Source of the DNA: Rummeliibacillus sp. POC4
Lineage (GTDB): Bacteria > Bacillota > Bacilli > Bacillales_A > Planococcaceae
Direction of reading: 5' to 3'
Length of the DNA: 64,000 nucleotides
NCBI RefSeq assembly: GCF_003576525.1
Contig: NZ_QWUA01000004.1
Span: 1 to 64,000, forward strand
Both the position numbers and the translations under genes were made by a program. The stretch's first letter is position 1. Every line of letters begins with the position of its first letter. A model generated the notes under the pieces. That model saw only the letters and a list, made by a program, of their open reading frames with translations, was not told the origin of the DNA and searched no databases. This document shows, in pieces, positions 52,202 through 64,000 of the stretch.

Positions 52202-55200
52202 ACGCCAAGATATTAAATCCATTTTAGTAATCGGTTCTGGCCCTATTGTCATTGGTCAAGCTGCAGAATTCGACTATGCAGGTACACAAGCCTGCCTATC
52301 TCTTAAAGAGGAAGGTTACCGAGTTATTCTTATAAACTCAAATCCAGCTACAATTATGACAGATACTGAGATTGCAGATAAAGTATACATAGAACCAATC
52401 TCACTTGAATTTGTTTCTAGAATTTTACGTAAGGAACGTCCTGATGCAATCCTACCTACACTTGGAGGACAAACGGGTTTAAATATGGCAATTGAGCTTC
52501 ATAATTCAGGGATTTTAGATGAGCTAGGAATTGAAATTTTAGGAACAAAATTAGATGCTATTAACCAAGCTGAGGATCGTGATTTATTCCGAAATTTAAT
52601 GTATGAGTTAGGTGTTCCGACTCCTGAGTCTGATATCATTCATAACCTTGAAGAAGCCGAAGCATTTGTTGAGAGAATCGGCTATCCAGTCATCGTTCGA
52701 CCAGCGTTTACGCTTGGGGGTACTGGTGGTGGTATTTGTTATAACGAACAAGATCTTCATGAAATTGTTACTTCAGGATTAAACTACTCACCAGTTACTC
52801 AATGTTTATTGGAAAGATCAATTGCTGGTTTTAAAGAAATTGAATATGAAGTAATGCGTGATTCTAAAGACAATGCAATTGTAGTATGTAACATGGAAAA
52901 TGTGGACCCGGTTGGTATCCATACAGGTGATTCAATAGTTGTAGCGCCATCTCAAACATTATCAGATCGTGAATATCACATGCTACGAAATGTCTCATTG
53001 AAAATAATTCGAGCTTTGGGTATTGAAGGTGGATGTAACGTTCAATTAGCCCTTGATCCGAATAGCTTTAATTACTATATTATTGAGGTGAATCCTCGTG
53101 TATCCCGTTCATCCGCACTTGCATCAAAAGCAACAGGATACCCAATTGCCAAACTTGCAGCAAAAATTGCTGTTGGCTTAACTTTAGATGAAATGATTAA
53201 CCCTGTAACTGGAAAAACATATGCGTGCTTCGAGCCAGCTTTAGACTATATCGTAGCAAAAATCCCTCGTTGGCCATTTGATAAATTTGAAACTGCAAAG
53301 CGAAACTTAGGTACTCAAATGAAAGCAACAGGTGAAGTAATGGCAATTGGCCGTAACTTTGAAGAGGCCATTCTTAAAGCAGTACGTTCACTTGAAACAG
53401 GCCATAAACATATCGAGATGAAACATGCAGAAGACTTAACAGATGAATGGATTAAAAAACGTGTTAAAAAGGCAGGAGATGAACGTCTATTCTTCCTTGC
53501 TGAAGCAATACGTAGAGGTGTCACAATCGAAACTATTCATGAATGGAGCCAAATCGATTTATTCTTCTTAGATAAATTTAAAAATATCATTGATTATGAA
53601 ACTGTTTTAAAAGAGCATCCGAATAATCCGGATGTATGTCGTAAAGCGAAAAAATTAGGCTTTGCAGATGAAACAATCGCGAAACTTTGGAATACACAAG
53701 CAAACAAAGTATATGATTTCCGTAAAGAACATGGCATCATACCTGTTTACAAAATGGTTGATACATGTGCAGCAGAATTTGAGTCTGAAACACCATACTT
53801 CTATGGAACATATGAAGATGAAAATGAATCCATCCGTTCAGAACGCGAATCTGTAATTGTTTTAGGTTCAGGCCCAATCCGCATTGGTCAAGGTGTTGAG
53901 TTTGACTATGCAACGGTACATTCAGTATGGGCTATACAAGAAGCTGGATATGAAGCTATCATTATTAACTCAAATCCAGAAACAGTATCCACTGACTTCT
54001 CGATTTCAGATAAGCTTTATTTCGAACCACTAACTATTGAGGATGTTATGCATATTATCGATTTAGAACAACCAAAAGGGGTAGTTGTTCAATTTGGTGG
54101 TCAAACAGCGATTAACCTAGCAGACAAATTAGAAGCACGTGGTGTGAAAATTCTAGGGACTTCACTTGATTCAATCGATAGAGCTGAATCGCGTGACCGC
54201 TTTGAAGAAGCACTACACGAACTAGGTATTCCACAACCTCTAGGTAAAACAGCAACTAACACACCTGAAGCGATTGCAATTGCAGAAGGGATCGGCTATC
54301 CGGTTTTAGTTCGACCTTCCTATGTACTAGGTGGCCGTGCAATGGAAATCGTCTATAATACAGATGAATTAAAACACTATATGGAAAATGCCGTAGAAGC
54401 ATCACCAGAACATCCGGTATTAATAGACCGTTATTTAACAGGAAAAGAAATTGAAGTAGATGCAATTTGTGATGGCGAAAATGTGCTAATTCCAGGAATT
54501 ATGGAACATATCGAACGTGCAGGTGTACACTCAGGTGACTCAATCGCAGTATATCCGCCACAAAACTTATCACAAAAACATATAGATACATTAGTAGACT
54601 ATACAACTCGATTGGCAAAAGGATTAGGAATTATTGGACTTATGAATATTCAATATGTCATTTCTCAAGATGTTGTCTATGTAATTGAAGTAAATCCACG
54701 TGCATCACGTACTGTACCATTTTTAAGTAAGATTACCAATATTCCTATGGCGAATGTAGCAACCAAAGCTATATTGGGCCATACAATTCCACAACAAGGC
54801 TATCCAACAGGATTAGCGCCAGTTAAAAAAGGAGTTTTTGTAAAAGTACCGGTATTTAGTTTTGCAAAATTGCGTCGTGTAGATACAACTTTAGGACCTG
54901 AGATGAAGTCCACAGGTGAAGTAATGGGTAAGGATAGCACATTAGAAAAGGCATTGTATAAAGGTTTTGTAGCAGCAGGTATGAAAATTGAAGATCATGG
55001 TGCAGTGCTTATGACCGTTGCAGATAAAGACAAAGCTGAAGCTATTACACTCGCAAAACGTTTTGTAGAAATCGGTTATTCCATTTTAGCAACACCTGGA
55101 ACAGCAGAATCTTTAAAACAAGCCGGTATTAAGTCAACGATTGTTGATAAAATAGGCTCAAATGGCCCGACATTACTAGATGTAATACAAAATGGTAATG

Positions 55201-55393
55201 CTCAATTAGTTATTAATACACTAACAAAAGGCAAACAACCTGCTCGTGATGGTTTTAGAATTCGTCGTGAGTCCGTAGAAAATGGTGTTGCTTGTCTTAC
55301 TTCTCTTGATACAGCAGATGCTATTTTAAGAGTTATTGAATCCATGACATTTACAGCTAGTGCTATGCCAAAGGCAGAATTAGAGGTGCATGC

Positions 55394-55397
<4 letters not shown>
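52194..55397 (+). CDS. pyrAB: Carbamoyl-phosphate synthase large subunit
   Basis: A 1067-residue ATP-grasp enzyme formed of two homologous halves (about 1-400 and 550-930). Both halves begin with [11 protein letters not shown]-type or [11 protein letters not shown]-type motifs, and both carry IEVNPR(V/A)SR metal sites. An oligomerisation domain lies between them, and a C-terminal allosteric MGS-like domain follows (about 935-1067, with [19 protein letters not shown]). It makes carbamoyl phosphate from bicarbonate, ammonia and two ATP. The ATG follows AGAGAGGAG and overlaps pyrAA. Confidence 0.97.
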
Positions 55398-57078
<1,681 letters not shown>

Positions 57079-57786
57079 ATGACAGATAAGCCGATAATTG
57101 CTTTAGATTTTCCGTCTGAAGAGAAAGTCTTTCAATTTCTATCTCAATTTCAAGAATCATTATTTGTGAAAGTAGGACTAGAACTTTATTTACAAGAAGG
57201 CCCATCCATCATTAAAAAGATAAAAGCGCAAGGTCATGAAGTTTTTCTTGATTTAAAACTTCACGACATACCCAATACTGTTAAATCTGCAATGAGAGGT
57301 TTGGCGAAGCTTGGTGTAGATGTGGTTAATGTTCATGCTGCTGGAGGTAGCGAAATGATGAAAGCGGCATTAGAAGGTTTGCAAGAAGGAACGCCGGTAG
57401 GGGGAAAACGCCCAGCCTTAATAGCAGTGACGCAACTTACTTCAACAAGTGAGGAGCAAATGCATCGCGAGCAAAAAATCACAACTACATTGGAAGAATC
57501 TGTTCTAAATTATGCAAAGTTAGCAAAGGAATCCGGGCTAGATGGTGTTGTCTGCTCTGTTTTAGAGGCAAAAGCTATCGAAAAAGTTTGTGGTAAAGAA
57601 TTTCTTAAAGTAACACCTGGCATTCGTTTATCTGGTGGTGCATTACATGATCAAAAACGTGTTGCAACACCATCGTTTGCAAAAGAAAATGGTTCTACAC
57701 ATATCGTAGTAGGTCGTGCGATCACACAAGCTAATGATGTGGTGGAAGCCTATCATATCGTACAATCAACATGGGGAGGACAATAA
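57079..57786 (+). CDS. pyrF: Orotidine 5'-phosphate decarboxylase
   Basis: A 235-residue TIM-barrel enzyme converting OMP to UMP. The N-terminal [13 protein letters not shown], the catalytic charge tetrad [11 protein letters not shown] (about residues 60-70) and TPGIRLSG near 183 are all present. It starts directly after the pyrD stop with GGAAGGAG upstream. pyrE follows after one base. Confidence 0.96.
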   Translation: MTDKPIIALDFPSEEKVFQFLSQFQESLFVKVGLELYLQEGPSIIKKIKAQGHEVFLDLKLHDIPNTVKSAMRGLAKLGVDVVNVHAAGGSEMMKAALEGLQEGTPVGGKRPALIAVTQLTSTSEEQMHREQKITTTLEESVLNYAKLAKESGLDGVVCSVLEAKAIEKVCGKEFLKVTPGIRLSGGALHDQKRVATPSFAKENGSTHIVVGRAITQANDVVEAYHIVQSTWGGQ

Positions 57787-57787
57787 A

Positions 57788-58417
57788 ATGACAATTCAAA
57801 AAGATGTAGCACAGGGTATGTTAGAGGTAGGTGCAGTTGAGTTAAATCCAACAGAGCTTTTTACGTGGGCTTCAGGTATAAAATCACCAATCTATTGTGA
57901 TACTCGACTTACAATCTCTTATCCAAAAGTACGAAAAACAATCGCAAATGGTCTTGCTGAGTTGATCAAAGAAAACTTTCCTGAAACTGAAGTTGTTGCT
58001 GGAACTGCGACAGCAGGAATTCCTCATGCGGCATGGGTTAGCGATATTCTAGATTTACCTATGGTCTATGTACGTTCAAAACCAAAAGATCATGGTCGAG
58101 GCAACCAAACAGAAGGTAGATTACATAAGGGACAAAAAGTAGTGGTTGTCGAAGATATTATTTCAACAGGTGGTTCAAGTATTACTGCTGTCGAAGCACT
58201 TCGTCGTGAAGGAGCAGAAGTATTAGGTGTAGTTTCTGTTTATTCTTATATGCTACCTCGTGCACAACAAAACTTTGATGAAGCAGGTGTTCCATATAAA
58301 AGCTTATCAAATTTTGAAGCACTTGTAGATGCTGCTAAAGAAACAGGTGCAATACAAGAAAATGATATCCCCGCATTACTCCAATGGCATAAAGATTTAA
58401 AAGCTGGAAAATTATAA
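57788..58417 (+). CDS. pyrE: Orotate phosphoribosyltransferase
   Basis: A 209-residue type I PRTase joining orotate and PRPP to OMP. It has [14 protein letters not shown] near residue 33, [17 protein letters not shown] with the catalytic mobile loop (about 94-110) and the PRPP loop [14 protein letters not shown] (about 117-130). ATG 57788 follows GGGGAGGA; the longer frame from 57716 lies inside pyrF. It is the last gene of the pyr operon; only irregular, weak hairpins follow, so the terminator is not clear. Confidence 0.96.
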   Translation: MTIQKDVAQGMLEVGAVELNPTELFTWASGIKSPIYCDTRLTISYPKVRKTIANGLAELIKENFPETEVVAGTATAGIPHAAWVSDILDLPMVYVRSKPKDHGRGNQTEGRLHKGQKVVVVEDIISTGGSSITAVEALRREGAEVLGVVSVYSYMLPRAQQNFDEAGVPYKSLSNFEALVDAAKETGAIQENDIPALLQWHKDLKAGKL

Positions 58418-58559
58418 AGTGATTTAAAATAATGCTGTTTATAAAAAGCAAGATGCTCTTATTTCTTAGAAGATTGTCCAAGAGATAGGAGCTTTCTCGC
58501 TTAAACCAATTTATTAACAATAAACGTCCAATATTTTACCCACGGACAAATCTTTTTAT

Positions 58560-58588
58560 TTGTCATATTGTTCAAACTACATTAAAAT
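58560..58588 (+). promoter_or_regulatory. sigma-A-type promoter of the VOC-protein gene
   Basis: TTGTCA (58560-58565), 17 bases, TAAAAT (58583-58588), 45 bases before the gene; five of six matches in each hexamer. Confidence 0.55.
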
Positions 58589-58633
58589 AAAGAAAACCTA
58601 TCAAAAAACTATGGTTTTAGAAAGGGTTTGAAA

Positions 58634-59569
58634 ATGGCTGAACAATTAGAAGAATTTTTACCTCAGTATACTATTAATCCACAAACAAATATTAAAAGAG
58701 TTGTACTTAAAGTGATTGATTTAGCAAGACAGATAGCTTTCTATGAACAAGTCGTAGGTTTAGAGTTACTTAGTAGTACTGAAAGTTATGCATACTTAGG
58801 CGTAAAAGGGGATTCAAAGGTGCTTTTAGAATTGCGGAAAACAGCTGAAAAGTTGCAACCCGCAAAAAGTACAGGGTTATTTCACATCGCCTTTCTAGTA
58901 CCAAGTAGAGAGGCATTTGCAACAAAGTTCTTCGAAATTTTGAGAAATAAACAAACAGTAGATAGTCCTCAAGAACAAGAAACCCGTTTTCCTCATTTCG
59001 AACGTATCATTCCAATTGCTAAATTAGATAGTGCAAGTGATCACGGTTATAGTGAAGCATTCTATTTATCGGATGTGGAAGGTAATGGCATTGAAATTTA
59101 CGCTGATCGACCAAAAGAAGAGTGGAATCAGCACCCTCAAGGGAGTAATCCGTTAAATTTTAAAGAGCTTGCAGAAATTGCTCAATTTGAAAGCGATGGT
59201 AAATTACCACAAGGTACAACGGTTGGACATGTACATTTGCGAGTAGATAACTTAAAAGAAACGTTGTCATTTTACAATCAAGTATTAGGGTTTGAATCTC
59301 AGCTTGTTTTAGATGATGCATTTTTCGTATCAGCAGGTGGTTATCATCATCATATTGCCGGAAATACTTGGTCTGGTACTAATATTGCACATCCTATTGC
59401 TATACACAGTGGCTTACAAGAAGTGCAATTTCAATTACCATCAAAAGCTGCATATTATAAGATGAAAAATCATGTAAAACAGTTTATCCAAATGCAAGAT
59501 TTAGAAACGTATTTTGCTGTTAACGATCCAAGTGGTAATCGATTAGTATTTTTTGCCGATAATTTATAA
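58634..59569 (+). CDS. VOC-superfamily protein, CatE-like extradiol dioxygenase
   Basis: A 311-residue protein of two glyoxalase/VOC modules (about residues 15-145 and 185-300). Metal-ligand positions of extradiol dioxygenases can be seen in the C-module: GHVHLRV (His), HHHIAGNTW (His) and NRLVFFADN area (Glu replaced or shifted). The N-module has LFHIAFLVP and GNGIEIYADRP. The layout matches B. subtilis CatE (catechol 2,3-dioxygenase), but the substrate is not provable. ATG 58634 follows AAAGGG by about seven bases. It is a single-gene unit between its own promoter and a bidirectional terminator; B. subtilis has sulfur-assimilation genes at this place. Confidence 0.78.
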   Translation: MAEQLEEFLPQYTINPQTNIKRVVLKVIDLARQIAFYEQVVGLELLSSTESYAYLGVKGDSKVLLELRKTAEKLQPAKSTGLFHIAFLVPSREAFATKFFEILRNKQTVDSPQEQETRFPHFERIIPIAKLDSASDHGYSEAFYLSDVEGNGIEIYADRPKEEWNQHPQGSNPLNFKELAEIAQFESDGKLPQGTTVGHVHLRVDNLKETLSFYNQVLGFESQLVLDDAFFVSAGGYHHHIAGNTWSGTNIAHPIAIHSGLQEVQFQLPSKAAYYKMKNHVKQFIQMQDLETYFAVNDPSGNRLVFFADNL

Positions 59570-59580
59570 TCAAATTTTTA

Positions 59581-59618
59581 AAAGAGGTCGACCTTTGTTA
59601 TGCTGTCGACCTCTTTGT
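59581..59618. terminator. Bidirectional terminator between the VOC gene and rqcH
   Basis: Twelve-base perfect arms AAAGAGGTCGAC / GTCGACCTCTTT with a 12-base loop, A-rich on the left and T-rich on the right. It serves both converging genes. Confidence 0.82.
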
Positions 59619-59629
59619 TATTTTACATA

Positions 59630-61324
59630 TTAATCTTGTTTCAATGTCATCACTAATTCTTCATCAGGAGTTACATAAATTGTTTTTTGTTCAAAATAAA
59701 TAACGAAACCTGGTTTTGCACCATTAGGCTTTTTCACTTGACGAACTTCAGTATAATCGACCGGTACCGATGAGGAATCACGCGCTTTACTGAAATAAGC
59801 TGATAAAGTAGCAGCTTCTCTTATAGTTTGTTCATCTGGCTCTGCACTATGAATGACGACATGAGAGCCTGGAATATCTTTTGTATGCATCCAAATCTCA
59901 TATTTTCTTGCTAATTTGAACGTTAGATAATCATTTTGCTTATTGTTTTTACCTACTGAAATTTGAATTCCAGTTGAAGATATAAATTCTTCAGGAGAAG
60001 GTTTTGTCGGTTTTTTACGTCGTCTAGAAGCACGTAGCTTCATAAAACCTTGTTCTGCTAATTCTTCTCGAATTTCTTCAATATCATGTGGAGCTGCTTG
60101 TTGAACTTGTTGTGAAAGCATTTCAAAATAAGCTAAATCTTCATTTGTCTTATCAATTTGTTGTTGCACCATAATTAATGCATTTTTTGCCTTGTTATAT
60201 TTTGTGTAATAACTTTGTGCATTTTCAATTGGTGTTTTTCGTTCACTTAAAGGAATTTTCACTTCTGCACCATTCTCATCGTAATAATTGGCAACAGTAA
60301 CTTCTTTTTGTCCTTTTTCAAAGTTATAGATATTGGCCATCAATAACTCACCAAATAATTGATATTGGTCTAATTTTGAGGCATGATTTAAATCCTTTTG
60401 AAGTTTTTTTAGTTTTAAGCGTAACTTACTAATTTCATTTTGCAACCATCTTTCAAGATCCCCGGCTTGTTGTTTCACGCGGTCACGTTCAGCTCTAGCA
60501 AAAAACACACGATCGAGTAATGTGCTTAAAGAAGGATATGTAGTTGGTTTGCCTTCTAAATGAGTAAGTTCTATAGGAGAAAATTGTGTTTTTCCGTTCA
60601 CTTCCACAAAAGTTGGTAAATTACCACCATTTGAAAACTCTTGTATAAAGGAAGGGAAAAGTTCCGCCGAAGTTTTTTCACCGTTTTTCACACGATATAA
60701 AAATTCATTGGCATGCAGTGGAGAAAAGCCGGTGAAATGTTGAACAATTTCTTGTGCTGTTTTCTCAGTAGAGAAGAATGTTTGTAACTCTTTGGGAGAT
60801 ACAGCTGCCGGATTCACTTTATTTTGCGCTGGAGGTGCAACATAATTTTGACCTGGAAGAACAGTTCGGTAGCTATTCATAGCAGGTGGTAAATGTTTTA
60901 AACTATCTACGATTTTTTTCGATTCTTTTTCAACCAAAATAAGGTTACTATGTCGTCCCATTATTTCAGCATGGAGTTCTCTTGTAATTGGATCTCCAAT
61001 TTCGTTTTTGCTTGTGATTGTTAAAACAATTATTCGGTCTCCATCGATTTGTTCAATCGATTCTATAAAACCACCTTCAATATGTTTTCGTAACAACATA
61101 CAAAACATGGGTGGTTCGGCAGGGTTTTCGACAGTTTGACTTGTCAAATGAACACGTGCGTAAGATGAATGGATTGAAAATAATAATTTATGATTACCGC
61201 CATTAGCTCGTATTGTTAAAATAATTTCTTGTGCATTTGGTTGGTGCACTTTAGCTATACGACCTGTGACCAGTTGTTGCAATTCTTTTGTCATTGCTAG
61301 TGTAAATAAGCCATCATATGCCAT
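59630..61324 (-). CDS. rqcH: RqcH (NFACT family) ribosome quality-control factor
   Basis: A 564-residue protein with NFACT-N (about 1-250), a long coiled-coil middle (about 275-420) and NFACT-R (about 440-545). In B. subtilis RqcH (YloA) binds stalled 50S subunits and adds C-terminal alanine tails that mark nascent chains for degradation. The N-terminus MAYDGLFTLAMTKEL and the R-domain segment KYEIWMHTKDIPGSHVVI are characteristic. Older annotations call it fibronectin-binding protein. ATG 61324 follows AAAGAGGAA on its strand. yloB, next in B. subtilis, is absent. Confidence 0.93.
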   Translation of the reverse strand: MAYDGLFTLAMTKELQQLVTGRIAKVHQPNAQEIILTIRANGGNHKLLFSIHSSYARVHLTSQTVENPAEPPMFCMLLRKHIEGGFIESIEQIDGDRIIVLTITSKNEIGDPITRELHAEIMGRHSNLILVEKESKKIVDSLKHLPPAMNSYRTVLPGQNYVAPPAQNKVNPAAVSPKELQTFFSTEKTAQEIVQHFTGFSPLHANEFLYRVKNGEKTSAELFPSFIQEFSNGGNLPTFVEVNGKTQFSPIELTHLEGKPTTYPSLSTLLDRVFFARAERDRVKQQAGDLERWLQNEISKLRLKLKKLQKDLNHASKLDQYQLFGELLMANIYNFEKGQKEVTVANYYDENGAEVKIPLSERKTPIENAQSYYTKYNKAKNALIMVQQQIDKTNEDLAYFEMLSQQVQQAAPHDIEEIREELAEQGFMKLRASRRRKKPTKPSPEEFISSTGIQISVGKNNKQNDYLTFKLARKYEIWMHTKDIPGSHVVIHSAEPDEQTIREAATLSAYFSKARDSSSVPVDYTEVRQVKKPNGAKPGFVIYFEQKTIYVTPDEELVMTLKQD

Positions 61325-61495
61325 ATGTAAATTCCTCTTTCAAAGCGTTTTGCTCTATCTTAACATTTTTTCATAGAAATATGTCTATTACATATTCGAA
61401 ATGCAGAATGTTTCTAAACCAATTTATGATTATGCACAATAACTTTATCTTATGATATACTTATGGATAGTATGCAAAGAAGGATGTGACTGACC

Positions 61496-62371
61496 TTGGT
61501 ACGAAGTATGACTGGATTTGGCAGGGGTGTCACAACAACGGATCAATTGCAGTTAACCGTAGAAATCCGTTCGGTAAATCATCGCTTTTTAGAAATTTCT
61601 ACACGATTTCCAAAAGAATGGACTGAAGCGGAAGTATTTGCAAAAAAAGTACTCTCTACAAAAGTTTCGAGGGGAAAGTTAGATGTATCCGTCTACGTGA
61701 AAGAATTAGAGCCACTTGGACAAACTGTGAAAATCAATTGGAATTTGGTTAATACTTATAAAGAAGCAAGAGATGAGTTAAGAAAACAAGTTCCACTAGA
61801 TGAAAAATGGTCTATGTCTGAAATTTTACAACTTGATCAAGCATTGATTTTAGAAATGAAACAAGTTTCAAAAGAAGAAATTTTAAATGCTGTGGAAGTA
61901 GCTGTCGAAGAAGCGGCTCAAGTTCTTATTCAAATGCGACAAAGAGAAGGTCAGGAATTATTAGAAACTATTTTAGGTTTCAAAAAAGCTTTAAAAGAGC
62001 AAATTGTTATTATAAAAGAGGTTTCTCAACAAGCTGTGGAGAAATATCGTGATAAGCTTATAGAGCGTATAAAGGAAATTAGTCAAGCAGATTATTTAGA
62101 AGACCGTCTTTTAACAGAGGTCGCTATTTTTGCTGAAAAAGCGGATATAGCAGAAGAATTAGATCGTTTAGCAAGTCATTTAAAACAATTAGATGAAACA
62201 TTGCAAGAGGATACTTCCATTGGTCGTAAACTTGACTTTTTAATGCAAGAAATACATCGCGAGATTAATACGATTGGTTCAAAAAACCAGTCAGTTGATG
62301 CAGCAAATGCTGTTGTACAGGCCAAAGCAATAATAGAAAAAATGAGAGAACAAGTTCAAAATATTGAATAA
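61496..62371 (+). CDS. yloC: YicC/YloC family endoribonuclease
   Basis: A 291-residue protein with the YicC-like N-terminal region (VRSMTGFGRG, EIRSVNHRFLEISTRFP) and the DUF1732 C-terminal region ending IGRKLDFLMQEIHREINTIGSKNQSV. YicC from E. coli acts as an RNase on small RNAs; activity here is inferred. The TTG start at 61496 aligns with the usual M(I/V)RSMTGFG beginning, but its ribosome site (AAGGATG) is about 12 bases away, so ATG 61508 is possible. It sits 50 bases before gmk; remA, which lies between them in B. subtilis, is missing. Confidence 0.9.
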   Translation: MVRSMTGFGRGVTTTDQLQLTVEIRSVNHRFLEISTRFPKEWTEAEVFAKKVLSTKVSRGKLDVSVYVKELEPLGQTVKINWNLVNTYKEARDELRKQVPLDEKWSMSEILQLDQALILEMKQVSKEEILNAVEVAVEEAAQVLIQMRQREGQELLETILGFKKALKEQIVIIKEVSQQAVEKYRDKLIERIKEISQADYLEDRLLTEVAIFAEKADIAEELDRLASHLKQLDETLQEDTSIGRKLDFLMQEIHREINTIGSKNQSVDAANAVVQAKAIIEKMREQVQNIE

Positions 62372-62391
62372 TAGCAATAATTATTGTATGA

Positions 62392-63039
<648 letters not shown>

Positions 63040-63042
63040 TAG

Positions 63043-63267
63043 ATGCTATTTCCATCTGTTGACGTTTTAAAAACTAAAATCGATTCAAAATATTCACTAG
63101 TAAGCCTTGCTTCTAAAAGAGCTCGTGCTATGCAAGAAGGTAGTTCAGAACATTTATCTTCATATGTTTCTGACAAAAATGTTGGGAAAGCCCTTGAAGA
63201 AGTAGCTGCAGGTGTTCTTTCAATAGAAGACCAAGATGTAAATAAAGTTTATGAAGATGAAGTTTAA
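63043..63267 (+). CDS. rpoZ: RNA polymerase omega subunit
   Basis: A 74-residue protein with PSVDVLKTKIDSKYSLVSLASKRARAMQ, the conserved omega core that latches the beta-prime subunit, and an acidic tail. The ATG follows AGAGGAGAAT at the end of gmk. Length matches Bacillales omega. Confidence 0.95.
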   Translation: MLFPSVDVLKTKIDSKYSLVSLASKRARAMQEGSSEHLSSYVSDKNVGKALEEVAAGVLSIEDQDVNKVYEDEV

Positions 63268-63404
63268 CCATTATTCAATCGTATTTATTAATTAGGGTTG
63301 GACTTCTGGCAGTTGACACGGATTTTGATGAATATTAGTCAAAACAATTTGACAAAATCTTAGTGTATTTTGCCGGATGTGTAATTGATTAACTAAAACG
63401 CTGT

Positions 63405-63434
63405 AGCTCCCAGAGAATTATTTCTTTGGGAGCT
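63405..63434 (+). promoter_or_regulatory. Hairpin in the coaBC leader
   Basis: AGCTCCCAGAGAA (63405-63417) pairs with TTCTTTGGGAGCT (63422-63434) with a four-base loop and one mismatch, 26 bases before coaBC. No T tract follows (TGTGTTGTTTC), so it is a poor terminator; it may end the gmk-rpoZ message, stabilise the coaBC mRNA or act as a leader element. Confidence 0.45.
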
Positions 63435-63460
63435 TGTGTTGTTTCGAGAGGGAGAAAAAC

Positions 63461-64000
63461 ATGATTGCAAATAAGAACATTTTACTTTGTGTATCAGGTG
63501 GAATCGCAGTTTATAAGGCAGTTGCACTAGTTAGTAAACTTACTCAAGCAGGTGCACATGTGAAAGTAATGATGACAGAATCTGCAACCCGTTTTGTAAC
63601 GCCTTTAAGTTTTCAAGTTATGTCCAAACATGATGTTTACACAGATACATTCGATGAGAAAGATTCAGGAGTAATCGCACATATTGATTTAGCAGACTGG
63701 GCAGATCTTGTCATCGTTGCCCCAGCAACAGCTAATATTATTGGTAAACTAGCTAATGGTATTGCAGATGATATGGTAACAACTACTTTACTTGCAACAA
63801 CATCAAAAGTTTGGATAGCTCCAGCGATGAATGTACATATGTATGATCATCCGGCAGTAATACGAAATATTGAACGTTTAGTGAAAGATGGCTATGAATT
63901 TATAGAGCCTGCTGAAGGGATTTTAGCTTGTGGATATGTTGGAAAGGGTCGTTTAGAAGAGCCAGAAAAAATTGTTTCCTTAGTAGAACAATTTTTTAAA
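63461..64000 (+). CDS. coaBC: CoaBC (phosphopantothenoylcysteine decarboxylase/synthase), 5' part only
   Basis: The first 180 codons are present and the frame is still open at the window edge. They cover the CoaC flavoprotein domain: ILLCVSGGIAVYKAVALVSKL at residues 6-26, ADLVIVAPATANIIGKLANGIADD, the PAMNVHMYDHP motif (about residues 124-134) and the ACGYVGKGRLEEP substrate-clamp with the catalytic Cys. The full protein should be about 400 residues with a C-terminal CoaB ligase. Start ATG 63461 follows GAGGGAG. With coaD and panE it is the third CoA-pathway gene in the window. Confidence 0.95.
   Translation, partial: MIANKNILLCVSGGIAVYKAVALVSKLTQAGAHVKVMMTESATRFVTPLSFQVMSKHDVYTDTFDEKDSGVIAHIDLADWADLVIVAPATANIIGKLANGIADDMVTTTLLATTSKVWIAPAMNVHMYDHPAVIRNIERLVKDGYEFIEPAEGILACGYVGKGRLEEPEKIVSLVEQFFK

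Noticed and set aside
59630-61324. Fibronectin-binding protein
   Set aside because: A historical label for NFACT proteins; domain order fits RqcH, a ribosome quality-control factor.
63313-63338. TTGACA at 63313 as a coaBC promoter
   Set aside because: No acceptable -10 hexamer lies 16-18 bases downstream.

Overview
The window is a continuous chromosomal segment of an AT-rich (about one third G+C by eye), endospore-forming member of the Bacillales. Gene order follows the Bacillus subtilis ctaG-ylb-dcw-spoIIG-ylm-pyr-ylo-coaBC segment, with many small losses and a few insertions. The gene complement (spoVD, spoIIGA, sigE, sigG, a GerR-type regulator, murE moved out of the dcw cluster) fits the Planococcaceae/Caryophanaceae (Lysinibacillus, Solibacillus, Rummeliibacillus and relatives). 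The family is an inference; no 16S gene is present. No phage, insertion sequence, CRISPR array, rRNA or tRNA was seen.

Layout. 0.1-1.6 kb: cytochrome oxidase assembly (ctaG, ctaM-like). 1.6-15.9 kb: the ylb region (YugN-like protein, ylbC, ricF, ylbG, rsmD, coaD, ylbJ, ylbL, tmcAL, ylbN, rpmF), into which are set an aspartokinase-like gene divergent from a murE, a glycerophosphodiesterase and a large secreted protein of unknown function. 16.1-20.7 kb: a crotonase-fold protein, the RsfA/GerR regulator, a biotin carrier with an acyl-CoA carboxyltransferase, panE and a DUF3397 membrane protein. 20.8-35.9 kb: bshC, then a reduced division and cell-wall cluster mraZ-rsmH-ftsL-pbpB-spoVD-mraY-murD-spoVE-divIB-ftsA-ftsZ. 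murE, murG and murB are absent from their usual slots. 36.2-38.6 kb: spoIIGA-sigE-sigG, the core of the sporulation sigma cascade. 38.7-46.7 kb: ylmC, ylmE, sepF, ylmG, ylmH, divIVA, T-box-controlled ileS, lspA, rluD. 46.7-58.4 kb: the complete pyrimidine operon pyrR-P-B-C-AA-AB-K-D-F-E with two PyrR attenuators. 58.6-64.0 kb: a VOC dioxygenase-like protein, rqcH, yloC, gmk, rpoZ and the first 180 codons of coaBC.

How it fits together. The cell-envelope genes and the sporulation sigma genes are interleaved, and promoter-like sequences support stage-specific use: a sigma-E-like site before spoVD, a full match to the sigma-F -10 consensus before sigG, and a sigma-K/E-like site before the displaced murE. 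The most interesting locus is at 4.4-6.7 kb. There a stand-alone aspartokinase domain without ACT regulatory domains is divergent from a MurE that carries the meso-DAP-type DNPR motif and a mother-cell-type promoter. Relatives in this family build vegetative wall from L-lysine but spore cortex from meso-DAP. The locus may therefore be a dedicated sporulation module for DAP supply and DAP-type cortex precursor synthesis. The sequence suggests this hypothesis but does not prove it.
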